Shown in pieces: positions 1 through 36,702 of a stretch of 64,000 nt of DNA. The notes below the pieces were generated by a model that was not told where the DNA came from, did no database searches, and was given only the letters and a program-made list of their open reading frames with translations. A program made the position numbers and the translations under genes. Position 1 is the first letter of the stretch, and the number at the start of each line of letters is the position of its first letter. Source of the stretch: Acanthornis magna (lineage: Eukaryota > Chordata > Aves > Passeriformes > Acanthizidae); NCBI GenBank assembly GCA_036785705.1, contig JAWUZG010000005.1, positions 992,001 to 1,056,000 on the forward strand, in the 5' to 3' direction.

Positions 1-9182
<9,182 letters not shown>

Positions 9183-9298
9183 CCCTTCTTCTTGATTGCC
9201 TTCTCTAACATTTTCTCGTAGGATACCTTCTCTTTATCATATTGGGCCACTATTTTGTCAATCTGTGTGCAGTGCAACTTCTGCATGGCGCTGTGCTC
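9183..9298 (-). CDS. PLCB4: PLCB4 exon 26: C-terminal coiled coil
   Basis: One hundred and sixteen nucleotides encode w838 to two bases of w876: [20 protein letters not shown] then [19 protein letters not shown]. It is a long amphipathic helix of the distal C-terminal domain. The acceptor is TTCCAG and the donor GTAAGA. It lies 4.7 kb downstream of exon 25. Confidence 0.96.
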
Positions 9299-12200
9299 CT
9301 GGAAAACAGTAGGACCTTACCATTAGGTTGCTGGACTTTTGATGTTCAATTTCCTTACAGTGTAAGAAAGATCAATGTACAAACACACAACTTTGACCCT
9401 GGTCATGTGGCAGAGGAGGGAGGTTATCTGTGGAAGGGGAGAAAAAAACTGTTCCACTGATAAAAAGGTGATTCACTAACACATTTGGGTGTGCCTACAG
9501 ATGGTTCCTTCCCATTACAAGACTGTGCCAGAAACAACAAAATTCACTTAGTGCTTACATGCACAGTTCATTATTTAGCTTAACTTTATATTCTCCTTTA
9601 TCAGAACAGCAACTCATAATGATGCAAATATTTGACCAGCACAGAGAGCACTAAATATTGAATTTAGACTATAATAAGAAAAATGGTTTTTTTATTTATG
9701 TTATTTTATTAATACCCAATTACCCCACATTTTATCTACTCACGCACAAAATAACCTCATTAATTAATATGGCTTCATCCAGGACTTTATCTCTATTTTT
9801 TATAGCTCTTTTTGCATCTATTCTACACTTGCTATTCTACTCTCTTTATCATTATTTTCTATACACCTTTGCCTTATCACTGTTTCTTCCTCAAAAAATG
9901 CTAATTAAATACTTTTACACTCACTTTTACCAAAACATTAATAGAAATGCTGCAATGCTTTTAGAAATCTAGTACTGAGCTGTACCCCAGCGCTCCAGCA
10001 TTTGCCAAGCACTTCCCTAGGGAACACACACAGCTTCCAAGTGTTGCATTTAGAGTGAGGAATTGCATTTTCTGTTCCACAGAGGATTTAAAGGGAAACA
10101 AATAGACTCTGTCAATATTAAAACATGCCAGCCTCACCAGGGGGTATTTACACTGTCTAACCAGGCAGGGAAAAATATGGACAGTGAAAAGAATGACTCA
10201 AGCTTGACAGCACCAGCCAGCCACAGGTGAAGTGACTGGGAGCATCTCTCAAACTACCCACTCCCCTCTAAAGGAGCAGAACTATCTAAGTCTTGCCATA
10301 GAGACTAAGCACAAACTTTGCAAAGCATGAGACATCTGCCTACTCCATAATCTCCCGTCACGCAGAGTTAGAATTCCTGCTTTTCCCTCAGGACAACCAC
10401 CATTTAAGCCCTCGTTCTTTATCACAAGCCCACTGAAATCTTTTGCAGATCCCCTCTACTGTTACATACTACTCATACACAACTCTTGCATTGGAAACAT
10501 ATTTTGGACCTCATTCCCTTCCCTGGTCTTCCTCCCCATACGATTTTCTGTCTATGCTCAGAAGAAAATTCATCACACCTCGATACTGTGCCACAAACTT
10601 CTGTCAAAAGTCTAAGAAATAGGAGTGGTTTTTTGCAACATCCCTTGTTTTCAAATGCAAAGTTTCTGCTGATAACATGTTCTAGGTTGATTCAGAATAT
10701 GTTTGCAGGTAAAAGTCTCCTCCGGTAGGTTCTCATGATTTCCTCAAGACCACTGAATCTGCACACTTTTCACATGAATATATTTGACAATATTATATTC
10801 ATCAATACCAACTGAAGCCACAGTTCTGCCACTGTGCTACGAGGCCACCTAATTGGTATAAAAATATTCAAATAAATCACAGCAGGAGTATCCATGGGGA
10901 AAGAATAAAGAGTCATATACTGTTCCATTGGTGGGGGAGTGTGCAGAAATCACAGTTCAGTCTATTAAAGAGAAGAGGAAATAAATTCCCGTTATACAAA
11001 CTGTTATTCCTGCCTGGTATCTCCCTAAAGCAACACAAATACTGTGTACAACTGAAAACTGAGGTCTGGAGGATTCTCATTACAGAATACAAGAACAAGG
11101 AAATAAAAAGAAGGAACTAACATTTCCAATACTCTACAGTCCCATAGTCTTTTGTATTCTTGCTTTTGCATTGTGAAATGGAGATTTTTTTTTTTAATGT
11201 TCTTTTTTACTAGGCTTTAATTCAAACTGTACATATTTTCAATGTCAATATGAATGTATAGGAAGAGAATTTTGGGATTTATATTAATTATGCAATTCTA
11301 ATTACTGTCTAGAAGCATATTAAATTCCTCAAGGGGTACTTGTGACTATCCTTGTCCTGTCTGGAACCACTAAAAATGTACACCACAACCCTCTGTTGTG
11401 CTGCAGGCTGGTAGAGAATATATCAAGGTAATCCCTCACTATCCTTCCTCTTCTGTCTAGCCCCAAAAGCATAGAACTATGTGACAGCCCTGCAAAATAC
11501 TAAAATGAAGTAGGTGCCCACATGAGCAGGTGAAGTGGTGACTGAGACTCTTTCATGCCTTTTTCTATGCCCTCATAGCCCACCTGCCTGGGATGTCACC
11601 CCAGATCATTTACCTAAATATACATCCAATATACAACTTGACAAAAAGGAGATATAAATCAAAGGACATCAGTCAGACACACTGTGGTTGAATATAATAC
11701 ATTAATTCATACCGGGAGATTAAAGGTACTTCAGGGAATGTAAGCAGGAAATACTTTACCTCAAAAGCAGCCAAATGCAGGTGTTTTTTAATGGATGCAT
11801 CATTTAAAGAAAAGCATTTCTGCACTATGCAGAAGTGACTGGACACATTCTTTTAAAATTACCAAAACCACAGGTTACCAGAGCTAAAATTCAAGAGAAG
11901 TTATTCCTAACAAGAATTTTTTTTTAAATGGTGCCAATTACATAAATTTGCCACTGTTTTTCAAAAGTCAAACACAAAGACTACTACAGAACCAGAGGCT
12001 GATAGCTTCCAAATGGACTGAGGTTTGGATCATGTTCTTCGCTCTAGAAGATACAAGATACAAGAGCAATCATCTGCTCTTCAGCAATCCCTACAGAGGG
12101 ATTTTTGGAGAATGTTATCGGAGTTGCTGGAGCCAAAATGGCTGAAATGCTGAACAGAAGTAAATAAAAGATAACATCAAAGAACAACACCAACAGGGTG

Positions 12201-13966
12201 TTGTGTGCTGGGAAGCCTGGCAGCACTTAATTTTTGTTTTCTGTAATGCATTTTCCAAAGCCAATTTTGGATGGAAAAGTATTAGACTTTTCTTTCCTTA
12301 AGCATCATGAACAATTCCCTTCTGCTTATTCATTCCTCCAGATCTCTGGAGAACCTATGGTTAAACAAGAGCCAACCTATTTCTGGAGCTTTTAAGTTCA
12401 GTCTGCTTCAACCACAGGCGTCCTGAGGCTGATCACAGATAAGCAACTGCAGAGCTCTCGTGCTCCGTTCCAGCCGAGAGAACGCACTGAGAGCAGCTCT
12501 GAGCTGACATGGCTGAACTTCCCTGCTCAGACTCCCAAATTCCAGAGCTGCCCTCACTGGAGGCTTTAGGCAGGCACGCCCTGGGCAGGCACTCTGCTGT
12601 TAGGACAGGCTTGCAGTCTGTACTTAAGGCTGGCTCAGACATAAAATAGCTGTGTTTGAGATGATGCTGAAAGCCCTTCTGAGTGCACGGCATTTTTAGA
12701 TTGTGGCTGGCAATTTTTGCTTCAGATTAGAGGAGGCAAGTGCAAGCCTGAACAGATGGATTTTTTTTTTTTTTTTTAATATTAGCAAGCAGAGTCTTGG
12801 CTCAGATATCCTTACACTCCTGTGGGTCACGTGTTTGAGGGACAGAGACAGTGAGTATGTCTGTCTTCTATATATCCACAGGAGCTTTCCCAAAGCAAAC
12901 TGCTGGCTGTTGGCCAATGACAAAGCAGTGTTTCAAAATAAGAAGCCCCCCAAAAAATCGACCCTAGGAAGGTCTAGAAACTGTTGATGTCCAGAAGTGT
13001 TGGTGACAGACACTTTTCTTTTGAGCATGGGCTTTGCACACAACACAAAAAGGCACACATCACTCATCTCCCCTCTGCACAGAATCAGTAAGGAGGCTGA
13101 AATGTAACTATTTAATTTTCTTATATGCCTTTCAATACTAAGAGCTCCACAAAAGTGCCAATTATTGAAAGTAATTCCTCCACACTTCATTGCACTGAGG
13201 CTCCCATGCCCAAACAACAGGCATGAAAATAAACATGAAGACTGATATTAAAAATGCCCAGGCAACCACCTGACATCAGATCTGCAGTGAAATTTGTAAG
13301 CAAAGAGAGCAAGGGAGCAACTGCCCCAAAAGCCCGGAGTGGATTTACGTGTTTGCCAAAATTCAGAACTTAAGATATTTTCTTCACTTATTTTAACTCT
13401 TTCTGTAACAAGAGCAATGGTTTTCTAATGAAAGGGGGCAGGAGAAAACTGGCTGTGATTTTCTAACATGAAGCATATTTGTGGTATATATGTAATTGTG
13501 GTATCACTGCCAAGGAAAAGCTGACTATAAAGTGGTTAACACAGATTTAAATGAAGAGGACCAGGGCATTTCATTTCTCAGCTACGCATTCCAGTTCTCT
13601 CCGATGATTTTACAGTTTCTCCACTGCCTGTCTTCAGAGCAGCACCACTGCTGCCTTTTTTTTGCCATGCTACCTGTCCATAAGTCATGAAAGAGGGAGC
13701 AAGATAAAATCATTACCTGAAAAAGGCGAGCCCTGGATGCTCACATGGGTCAAACAAATGTGCACCAAGTCTCAGGGAGACATACAAAGGCTTGCCAAAG
13801 GGAAGATGTGCTCACCGGAGCATATTTCAGTACATTTAAAACATATATGCCTTTCTTGGGGGTCTAACTCCCATTCCTCAGTCTTTCCCTATAATTTAAT
13901 TAGGCACTGGCTGTGCTAGTGAGCAGCTGTGTTCAATTAGGCTCAGAGAACCCCTGATGATCATAC
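9299..13966 (-). other. PLCB4: PLCB4 intron 25-26
   Basis: About 4.7 kb, mostly AT-rich, with a 17-T run at 12761-12777. The 104-codon plus-strand frame at 9658-9972 is low-complexity AT-rich sequence and not a gene. No recognised repeat. Confidence 0.85.
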
Positions 13967-14032
13967 CTTGGCATGTTTCTTCTTTAAGGCATTCAGCTCT
14001 TTCTGCTGTTTCTTTAAATGCTTTATGTAAGC
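13967..14032 (-). CDS. PLCB4: PLCB4 exon 25: C-terminal coiled coil
   Basis: Sixty-six nucleotides, phase 0 at both ends, encode w816-w837: AYIKHLKKQQKELNALKKKH then AK. The lysine-rich heptads are part of the basic face of the distal C-terminal domain that binds acidic lipids. The acceptor is TTTTTAG and the donor GTATGA. Being symmetric, it could be skipped without breaking the frame, but I see no direct sign that it is. Confidence 0.96.
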
Positions 14033-14154
14033 CTAAAAAAAGAGAAGCTGGATCAATTTTTCTGTGGCCATATTGACTTTAACCAGGTAAAATCCTGGCT
14101 GCTTTAAACAAAAAAATTAGGAGCACATCTTGAAAAGCTTGTGTCAATACTTAC

Positions 14155-14204
14155 CTTCATTTGCTTTAAATCTTCTATCTTCACTTGAGGAATAAGGTCT
14201 ATAC
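14155..14204 (-). CDS. PLCB4: PLCB4 exon 24: start of distal C-terminal domain
   Basis: Fifty nucleotides complete w799 and run to w815: GIDLIPQVKIEDLKQMK. The IEDLKQMK helix begins the distal C-terminal coiled-coil domain, which binds membranes and forms dimers in PLC-beta. The acceptor is TTCCTAG and the donor GTAAGT. The next intron is only 122 bp. Confidence 0.95.
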
Positions 14205-16922
14205 CTAGGAAGACATTGATACAGATTATCTAATACTTCATACATACATACCTCATATTTCAAATTTGAGTTTTACCACAGCAACCTACATTTAACTTAA
14301 CAATTAATTAATGTTTTCCACCACACAAAAAAATTATCGCAGGTTAATGAGAAAATTATTTGTCAAGATATAGCTAAGATACAGTTAATTTCCTTTTCCC
14401 ATGCACTCTTCAATCAATTGCCTTGTGGAAAAAGAAATGAATCAATGAGTGTATTTTAATGTCTTACAGTTATGGACTGAAGTGTCAAAACACAGCAAAC
14501 TAAGAATTGAAAAAAGCTCCTTTTCAGCAAACACAGCAAACCATTTATGAATATTAAAACAACTTCAGAATTTTGGTCCCTAGCTGGAAATTGCTCTGGC
14601 ACCACTTCTTTCATTGGGGAAGTTTCTTGGGTAGGGTTTAACGTGACTACAAAAGGATTAACTGAGGCTAGGTGTGCTTCTCCTCAAGTTGACACAGGAG
14701 GGAAAACTTACCTGCAGCCTGTATGGTAACAAAAGTAAAATTTGCATTTTGCTTAATACCAGGCTATGAGGAAAGGAGCAGAAGTGCACTCCAAGATTAA
14801 ATGAGAGTTTAAAAAATGGAGAAGAAACAGAAAACCAAAGGAGTGAAAATTCTAATGAAATTTCAATCAATCACACAAGACTAACAGTACTATGTAGATG
14901 AATGGAAATCTGTTTTGATCACTTTAACTGCAATGCAAACAAAACCCAATCTCAGTTCATGTTTATGCTTTAATAAATGCTTTGTGACATATTATGGGCT
15001 TTTTAAAAAAACTAAACACATCCTATATGTAGGTGTTAATAAAAATGTCAATACAATACCATGAGAGTTGCAATTTTTAGGTTTTTTCTGAAAACAGACA
15101 AAAATGTTTTTCTGTTTATAAATACACTGCAAATATATTTAGTTAACTGCTCTTAATAGTGTATGTGGACTATAATATTTCCTTTGCCTTGAAAAGGACT
15201 TTCTGGCTTTTAAGGTGAATTTAACTGGAAAATGCTCAGATGCTGTAAAAGGAAAAGAAAAATGGGGAGGAGAGGTAGGCAATCTCCTTAGGGAATATGA
15301 TTTTTTTCTTTTCTTAGAAGCATAAGATTCTTCTCCAGTATATGGTATCAACATTAGTCTAGTAAATGAAACAGGAACAGATGTAGGCACAGATAGAGGC
15401 TGAAGTTTTCAAAAACACAAGTCATTTAACTCTTCTTGAAAGCCAGAGAACAAAAAAACCCAACATTTTTGTGCATTTGAAAGCCTTCCCCAATTTGCTG
15501 GATAAGTAATTTGTAATACCAAGATGAGTTGTATATTTCAACAGTGCTAGAATTATTCAGATCTTAGTAAATCACAGAGATAAGAAATAGGAAATAAGGA
15601 TCATTGCATGGGATATAAAAATGATCAGCTCTATTTTAACACGCAGGAATATGGATAAAAATTGCAGATAGGAAAGTATTAAGTACTGAAACCTCAGTTT
15701 AAGAGCAGGGCTGCATCAGGCTGCTGTGTTTGAACAGACTTCCTCAGGATTTTATTTTAAAACATTTACTACACAGAACTACTACAGAGAACATTTACTT
15801 AGTTCTCCAAGTCTGACCCCATGGAAGCCAGGAATCACTTGTGACCCCAGCAAATTTCATGCTTAATTAATGCCCAATAAAACTAACACTTGTGCATCTT
15901 GGTGATGATACACAAAATATGAAAGCACCGCGCTGCATAAAGTGACCTGGGGTTTACACTGGGGAAGAACTTCTGAAAGAGTTCAGGTGCCAGAGACAAC
16001 CTGAGCCTTTGATTCATTGCCAAAAGTGACTCCAGAGAAACGGCATCTTTATCCTCAAGAAATCCATTCACAAGTGTGTACTCAGCCACGTGTGCCTAAA
16101 TTTAAGAACAAGAGCCCTCAGTGCTCCTTTTCACTCCTGTCAATGCCTTTGGGCCAAGGTAGGTGGGTGAGCGAACCACATTCTAATTCCTGTGGCCCAT
16201 TAACAGAAACAGTTATTGTGTTTCATTCTAATTTGTTTTCTCACTTAATCTTCATTACCTGTGATGATATGGGAGAAACAAATAATCCCATTTGACTGTA
16301 TAAAATGACTTTTGTAGAGTAAACTGTGAATAGTTAGGAAAAAATACTTATTCACTTATAAATGAGCACATTTAATTTTTTTTTTAAACAATAAACATGC
16401 CATTTCCATAATTTCTATTCAGAATAAAACCACACTACGAAAACATTTCTAATTGTTGGGAAATCTCTATGGAATCCAGTGAACTCTAAATACCTTTAAT
16501 TACTTAAATCAACAACTCTGCCAAGGGATTTGTGAGAGAGAGGAGGAAAAAACGCAGAAGAGTTTCTGTGGACTATGCCAGACCATAGTCACTCCTATTG
16601 GCACTTCTCCAGGAATCTTTACTAGTAAACTGTTCCCAGAGTCATGCAGGTTATGTGTATAATACACACATATCTATTTAAAAATATAGCTGTATACTAT
16701 AGGTATACAGCTACAAAAAGAGGTCACTTAGTAAAATAAAGCTGTCTTATCTCCATACAGTTATTTTAGTAGCACACAATATTTATTTGAAAATTAGACA
16801 AAGACAATTCCCAATGGCAAAATTATAAGAATGAGTAGAATTGCAAAACTCAACTTGACCAATGAGTGTTTCTCTGTGACTTTCTGAATCACTTCAGAAC
16901 AGAAGGAATGATTTTTGCCTAC
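14205..16922 (-). other. PLCB4: PLCB4 intron 23-24
   Basis: About 2.7 kb. It contains a perfect 11-bp inverted repeat at 16687-16713. Nothing else recognised. Confidence 0.85.
16687..16713. repeat. Perfect 11-bp inverted repeat with 5-nt loop
   Basis: The arms are TAGCTGTATAC (16687-16697) and GTATACAGCTA (16703-16713), separated by TATAG. In the PLCB4 transcript this can fold into a hairpin about 210 nt past the exon 23 donor. Confidence 0.8.
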
Positions 16923-17073
16923 CTTTCTTAGCATCGGTCCCAGATCCAAAGCCTGCGGTGGTGCTTGGTCGAAGCTCAGAGCTACTCTGAGGTGTTACAT
17001 TGGCTTTGGGATTATTGGCTTTGCCTTTTCTGTCATTCTTGGAAGTGTCATTTGGTACATCAGCTATATCACT
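16923..17073 (-). CDS. PLCB4: PLCB4 exon 23: disordered linker between helix-turn-helix and coiled coil
   Basis: One hundred and fifty-one nucleotides encode w749-w798 and one base of w799: [20 protein letters not shown], then [20 protein letters not shown] and [10 protein letters not shown]. The composition (serine, threonine, lysine, asparagine, glycine) marks a flexible linker joining the catalytic core to the distal C-terminal domain. It has several changes from human, as expected for such a segment. The acceptor is TTTCAG and the donor GTAGGC. Confidence 0.95.
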
Positions 17074-21647
<4,574 letters not shown>

Positions 21648-22515
21648 TCAGGTCACTCGCTACAAACCCCACTCTTCAAAATCAATCTTCCCCAGAAAAG
21701 CTGTTTTTCACCCTAAATAACAGGTAGATTTCAGATTATGTAAATCCTGCAGCTCACAGTTACAGCAGTTAAATATTTTGTGTGTTTATTTTTCATTACT
21801 GGAGACTGGTGACAGTGATAAGAAGGCAGGTAAATACTGCATGGGAAATGACAGATACAGCAGCAATCAAAGGGCAGAGTGCTGGATCAGGAGGAATTAT
21901 GACAGAAAGATGGGATTTGGGATGCATCCAAAGGGGCAAAGAGAGTGCAAGCACAGGCTGATGGGGATGTCTGAGCTGCTGAAATGCTGTGCTGCACTCA
22001 GGACATGAAGGGTTGAAGGCATGCACAGGGAGCAGGGATGCTGCAGCCTCCTGCATCTGTCAGTGCCCACCTGGGCTGGCCAGAACAGCGACCCAGAGAT
22101 CCCCTGCCCCCTGCAGCAGAGGTGCTGCCCCTGCACACGCAGCAGTGAGGAGGAGACAGACCCACTGAGAGATGCAGCTCCTCTGCCAGCCCCCCTGACT
22201 GTTTGCTGGGAAAGATTTCCCACTCCTCCCCTACCTGGTGCTATTCACCAGCGCCTCTGGACGGAAGGGAAGAGCTCCGTAAACTGTGTCTGCCATCTCC
22301 CTTAGACTTTTCCCCTGCCACTCACATTTTCAGTTTTGGGGGGCACAAAATAAAGTCTGCTTTTGGTCTCTGAACCCATGTGAGCAATTCATGGATATTC
22401 TGCTCTACTTGACTACAGCTTAGCACTCCCAGCACAGGTCACCACCAGCACTTACCCCCTCCTCCCCTTAGACAACAAAGGGACAACACAGAACCCAGGT
22501 TAGGATGACTGAAAC

Positions 22516-22535
22516 TTTATTTTAATTAAAATAAA
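22516..22535. repeat. Perfect 20-bp AT-only palindrome
   Basis: The centre is TTTTAATTAAAA and the palindrome extends to TTTA...TAAA at both ends without mismatch. It is composed only of A and T, so chance occurrence is plausible. Confidence 0.7.
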
Positions 22536-23351
22536 AACAAGAAAACATGACGGAAGAACAATCAAACACAGTACCTGAGAACAACTGCATAGGGTTAAGC
22601 ATCAGCTTGAGGAGAACACTGCAACCCAAGCAGGGCAGGTAAGATCTCTCCCCTACAGGTCACAGATCAGCACATCTTTCATTATGTGATGATCTTTGAT
22701 ATAGATTTGCCAGGGAGCAGAAGTGGGGACTAAGTTAATTGTTCCCTCTCCATTAATCTGCTATGTGGTATCCTGGTAGGCACTTCCACCCTCTCACGAT
22801 ATTTTAGCACTGTGTCATCGGCACCCCCAGCTAGAGGAATCCTTCCTGCTGTGTTTGTGCCACTCACCTGTTTGTCTTCACTGTTTGTTGATTACAACGC
22901 TAAGACATGATAAGGGCCTCGGATGAAGAAAAATTATCTCCTGGCTGACCTAAGAGCTCAAGAGAACGTGCACCCATGTGATTGCTCACTGCAGAGCAGT
23001 AATGAGAAATACTGGCATAAGCCTCTGTACCCATGTCCCAACACACAGGTAGCCCTTCCAGGCTGGAGCTGTGCACGCTGAGATTTATGGCCCTTTTGCT
23101 GTAAGAAATCAGACAGCAGCAGATGCTGCTCATACGGCCAGCAAGCCATGGAGCAGAATTGCCTGTACCTAAGCATCTTCCCTGTGCCACCTCATACACA
23201 GAGAAATGCACTTGAAGTCACATTCATTCCAGAATAGGAGTTCAGAAAAACTCTTGCATCAACTAAATTTCTATTAAAAACTGGCTATGCTGTTGGGAAA
23301 GCAGATTAAGTGTGTAATATACCCAAGTGTGACGTGTTAACACCACTCAGC

Positions 23352-23391
23352 AAAGTCGGAACTTTGGAATAAAAGTCGGAACTTTGGAATA
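23352..23391. repeat. Tandem duplication, 20-bp unit, two copies
   Basis: The unit AAAGTCGGAACTTTGGAATA occurs twice in a row with no mismatch over the shared bases, so the duplication is probably recent. Confidence 0.9.
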
Positions 23392-23981
23392 AAAGGGCAA
23401 CAATTTTACATGACAACAAAACAGGTGTAAGCAAAACAGATGTTATCAAAGACAGCACTGTAACACATGTAGTCTGGATGAAACTCCAGGCAACAGAAAA
23501 AAAAAATGTGTATCATATATATAAAGACTGAAAGATAAAAACTGAACACGGACAAATGGTCTCTCTCTTTAAATCCCCCATGCCAGTAAAAAAAGGGTTG
23601 TTTTTCTTTTGGTATTGAAAAAAGAAAAAAAGAAAAAGGTACATGATGCACATGGACTACTGAAGGAGGGAGCTGGCAACATGCCTGAGGAACACAGCAC
23701 CCCTCCAACTTTTCCATGTAATGACATTGACCTTAGCTTTGGATGCAGCATCTCACCTGCCCTCTGGGCTGAAGGAACAGTGCAAGATAGCAGCCACTGC
23801 CAGGGCAGGGAAGAAGAAATCTCCAGGGAATGATGGTGTCCACCAGCGGGGCTCATTCTGAGCAGACTGCATACCTTGAACACAGGCATGGTCACACAGG
23901 AGGTGGCTACCTCCAAGTGGGAGGAGGAAGCAAAGGGGAGGAGAAAGCCAAATGGAAACAAAAACAACAAAAAAAATATCA

Positions 23982-29131
<5,150 letters not shown>

Positions 29132-29183
29132 CCGCATGATCCATTGTACTCAAACTTTCCTTGATTCAGCTGCATCGCTAAAT
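29132..29183 (-). CDS. PLCB4: PLCB4 exon 18: end of Y box
   Basis: Fifty-two nucleotides complete w544 and run to two bases of w561: DLAMQLNQGKFEYNGSCG. This is the last strand and helix of the TIM barrel (AMQLN and F-x-YNG-x-CGY are family hallmarks). The acceptor is TTGGCAG and the donor GTGAGT. It is the second shortest constitutive exon in the window. Confidence 0.97.
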
Positions 29184-31246
<2,063 letters not shown>

Positions 31247-31397
31247 TCATAGAAATGAAGAGTCACGTCCTGGTATCTTCAGTATTTCAACATCAAAACA
31301 TACTTCTGACATTCATCTTACTATTTCTCCTTCCACAAGGTACTTTTCCTGGGTGGGCATGCAACACTAAATCTAGAAGGGTGCACTGGTTTATTTA

Positions 31398-34870
<3,473 letters not shown>

Positions 34871-34906
34871 CTTTTTATTGTTTTCTTGCTCAGAATCTTC
34901 AACAGC
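34871..34906 (-). CDS. PLCB4: PLCB4 microexon 14: 12-residue insert in X-Y linker, probably alternative
   Basis: Thirty-six nucleotides in phase 0 encode AVEDSEQENNKK (w415-w426). The acceptor is CCCTTAG after a U-rich stretch and the donor is GTGACA. The flanking exons 13 and 15 are both phase 0 at these junctions, and direct joining gives the form I recall as the main human protein, so this is best read as an optional cassette. It adds four acidic residues (two E, one D and another E) to the autoinhibitory linker. I cannot confirm usage without transcripts. The clean splice sites, exact multiple of three and acidic composition matching the linker make chance unlikely. Confidence 0.8.
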
Positions 34907-36601
34907 CTAAGGGAAAAAAAATATATATACATTACCCAAAGCAAAAGCAACAGGAAACACTCACAGTAAGGAGAAAAAATCCTCAAAAAATTAATGCATT
35001 TAGCAAAAAGTAAACCCTTTTCCACCTTCCTGCATGGCTCATCTGTCCCCTACACTTTCAAAAATTTGTAGTTCATTCCAAATTTGTGTACACAAGATAT
35101 AAAACACAACAGCTGGCCAGTCATGGGAACAGGATGAAGGATGCCAGACAGTCAAGCCTAAACCAGACCTATCACTAGATGTTGGGGACAGGAAGTTTCA
35201 GAGAAAAATGGAAGAATAACACACCCAGAAAAAGACACCACAACAAAGATCATCTGATATGGATGTGCAAACTGCCAGGCTCTGAAATCTGAAGGCTGCT
35301 GTAAACTGTGCTTGAAATGTCCACACTGGAGAAGGCCTCATTTGCAATGGGACAGTCTGGTGTCTGCCCTCAATTAAAAGCTACCACTACTGAGAATCTT
35401 AGATAAATGCTGTCTTGGCATTGAATGTACAGAATAAAGTGCAAGTCACTGATCAGCAAAGATGCAGAGAAGTTACCCAAGGACATGTGTTGAGGATGAG
35501 TGACTAATCTGGAAACAAAAATCCAATCCAATCCTCAAAAAAACAACAACAAAAAAACCCCAACCAAAACAAAACCACCAAAACACTCAGGCAGTTAAGG
35601 TTAGTACATGAAATTTCCCTAAAGGAAATAAGTTAAATGAGACTTTAGTGGGAGGATGCACAAAAGTCCTGAAGAAGCAAAGATGTTGACTTCAAGAGAT
35701 ACATAGAAGGCAGGTCTGATGTCTCTGGTACTGCTGCAAACATACTGCTATTTTCCACTCCTATACTTCTATCTGAAGTAAGATCCAAAGGAAAGTAAGC
35801 AGGAGGGAAGAAGTGGCCAAAATACTTGAGTGACAGAGGAACATGATCTGATAAGGTACCTGGCCCTCACATGTGGGCTCTTTTCTGTAGCAAGCAGCAC
35901 TAATGCCTTCAGTGCCAGAGCAGGCTTAGTTCTGAATTCCAATATTCTGTATCTAATTACCATCAAGTTATATTCAAGTTACTGAGCACTGGCTGATAAA
36001 CTGTAATTATCAGGCATGAGTGGGATAAAGAGAACTCCTTCCCTGTCTGCCAGCTGGCTGCTTGATAGAGGCCCCCTGCCACCCCACCCCACTGGGAATT
36101 ATTGCCCTATTTTGCCTTCATCGCTGTAGGTGGAAGAGAGAACCTACCCTAAGCATAAACCATGAAAAATGATGCAGGAAAACCCTGCAATGAAGACACA
36201 GATTGCAGCCCTGGAAAAATACTGCTGAGCAAGGAATCTGATGTTCCACCTCCTATTAGGATTCTGCACCTGAGATGCAAAGTAAAAGATCAGAGGCTGG
36301 GGCAGGAAACTGCTTGCTGCCTTTAATTAGTATTTTTTATTAAATCCCTCACTTAGTATACTGTTTCCTACATACTGATTCTGTTTCCTCAATGAGTATA
36401 TTCGATCTGAACAAGAGGAAAGTATTTTGACTACAAAGCTTTGTGTTCTCATGAACATAAAGGTAAGGGGCATCTGGTGAAGATCCCAGGTTTGAATCTT
36501 CTGACAGCAAGTGCTCTGATGTTTCCACAAAGCAGAGCGTCTTTTGCAATCACCTCCATGGAAAGTTTTCATAAAAATATATATGAAAGAAGTAATCCCA
36601 C
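34907..36601 (-). other. PLCB4: PLCB4 intron upstream of the microexon
   Basis: About 1.7 kb. Next to the microexon acceptor the transcript reads a U-rich tract preceded by UUGCUUUUGC (34941-34950). No repeat recognised. Confidence 0.85.
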
Positions 36602-36702
36602 CTTTTTGACACTGATGGCAACAGCTTCTTTTTGACTGTAATCGTCTACAGTAAGGTCACTTCCAAATTTGTACTCAGGATGAGCTTCTTCTTCTTGGTC
36701 AG
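36602..36702 (-). CDS. PLCB4: PLCB4 exon 13: acidic X-Y linker
   Basis: One hundred and one nucleotides complete w381 and run to w414: [20 protein letters not shown] then [14 protein letters not shown]. It continues the acidic linker, including a run of three glutamates. The linker differs more from the human form I recall (for example SDLTVDDYS) than the catalytic boxes do, as expected. The acceptor is GTGCAG and the donor GTGGGA. It ends in phase 0, which permits the following microexon to be used or skipped. Confidence 0.96.
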
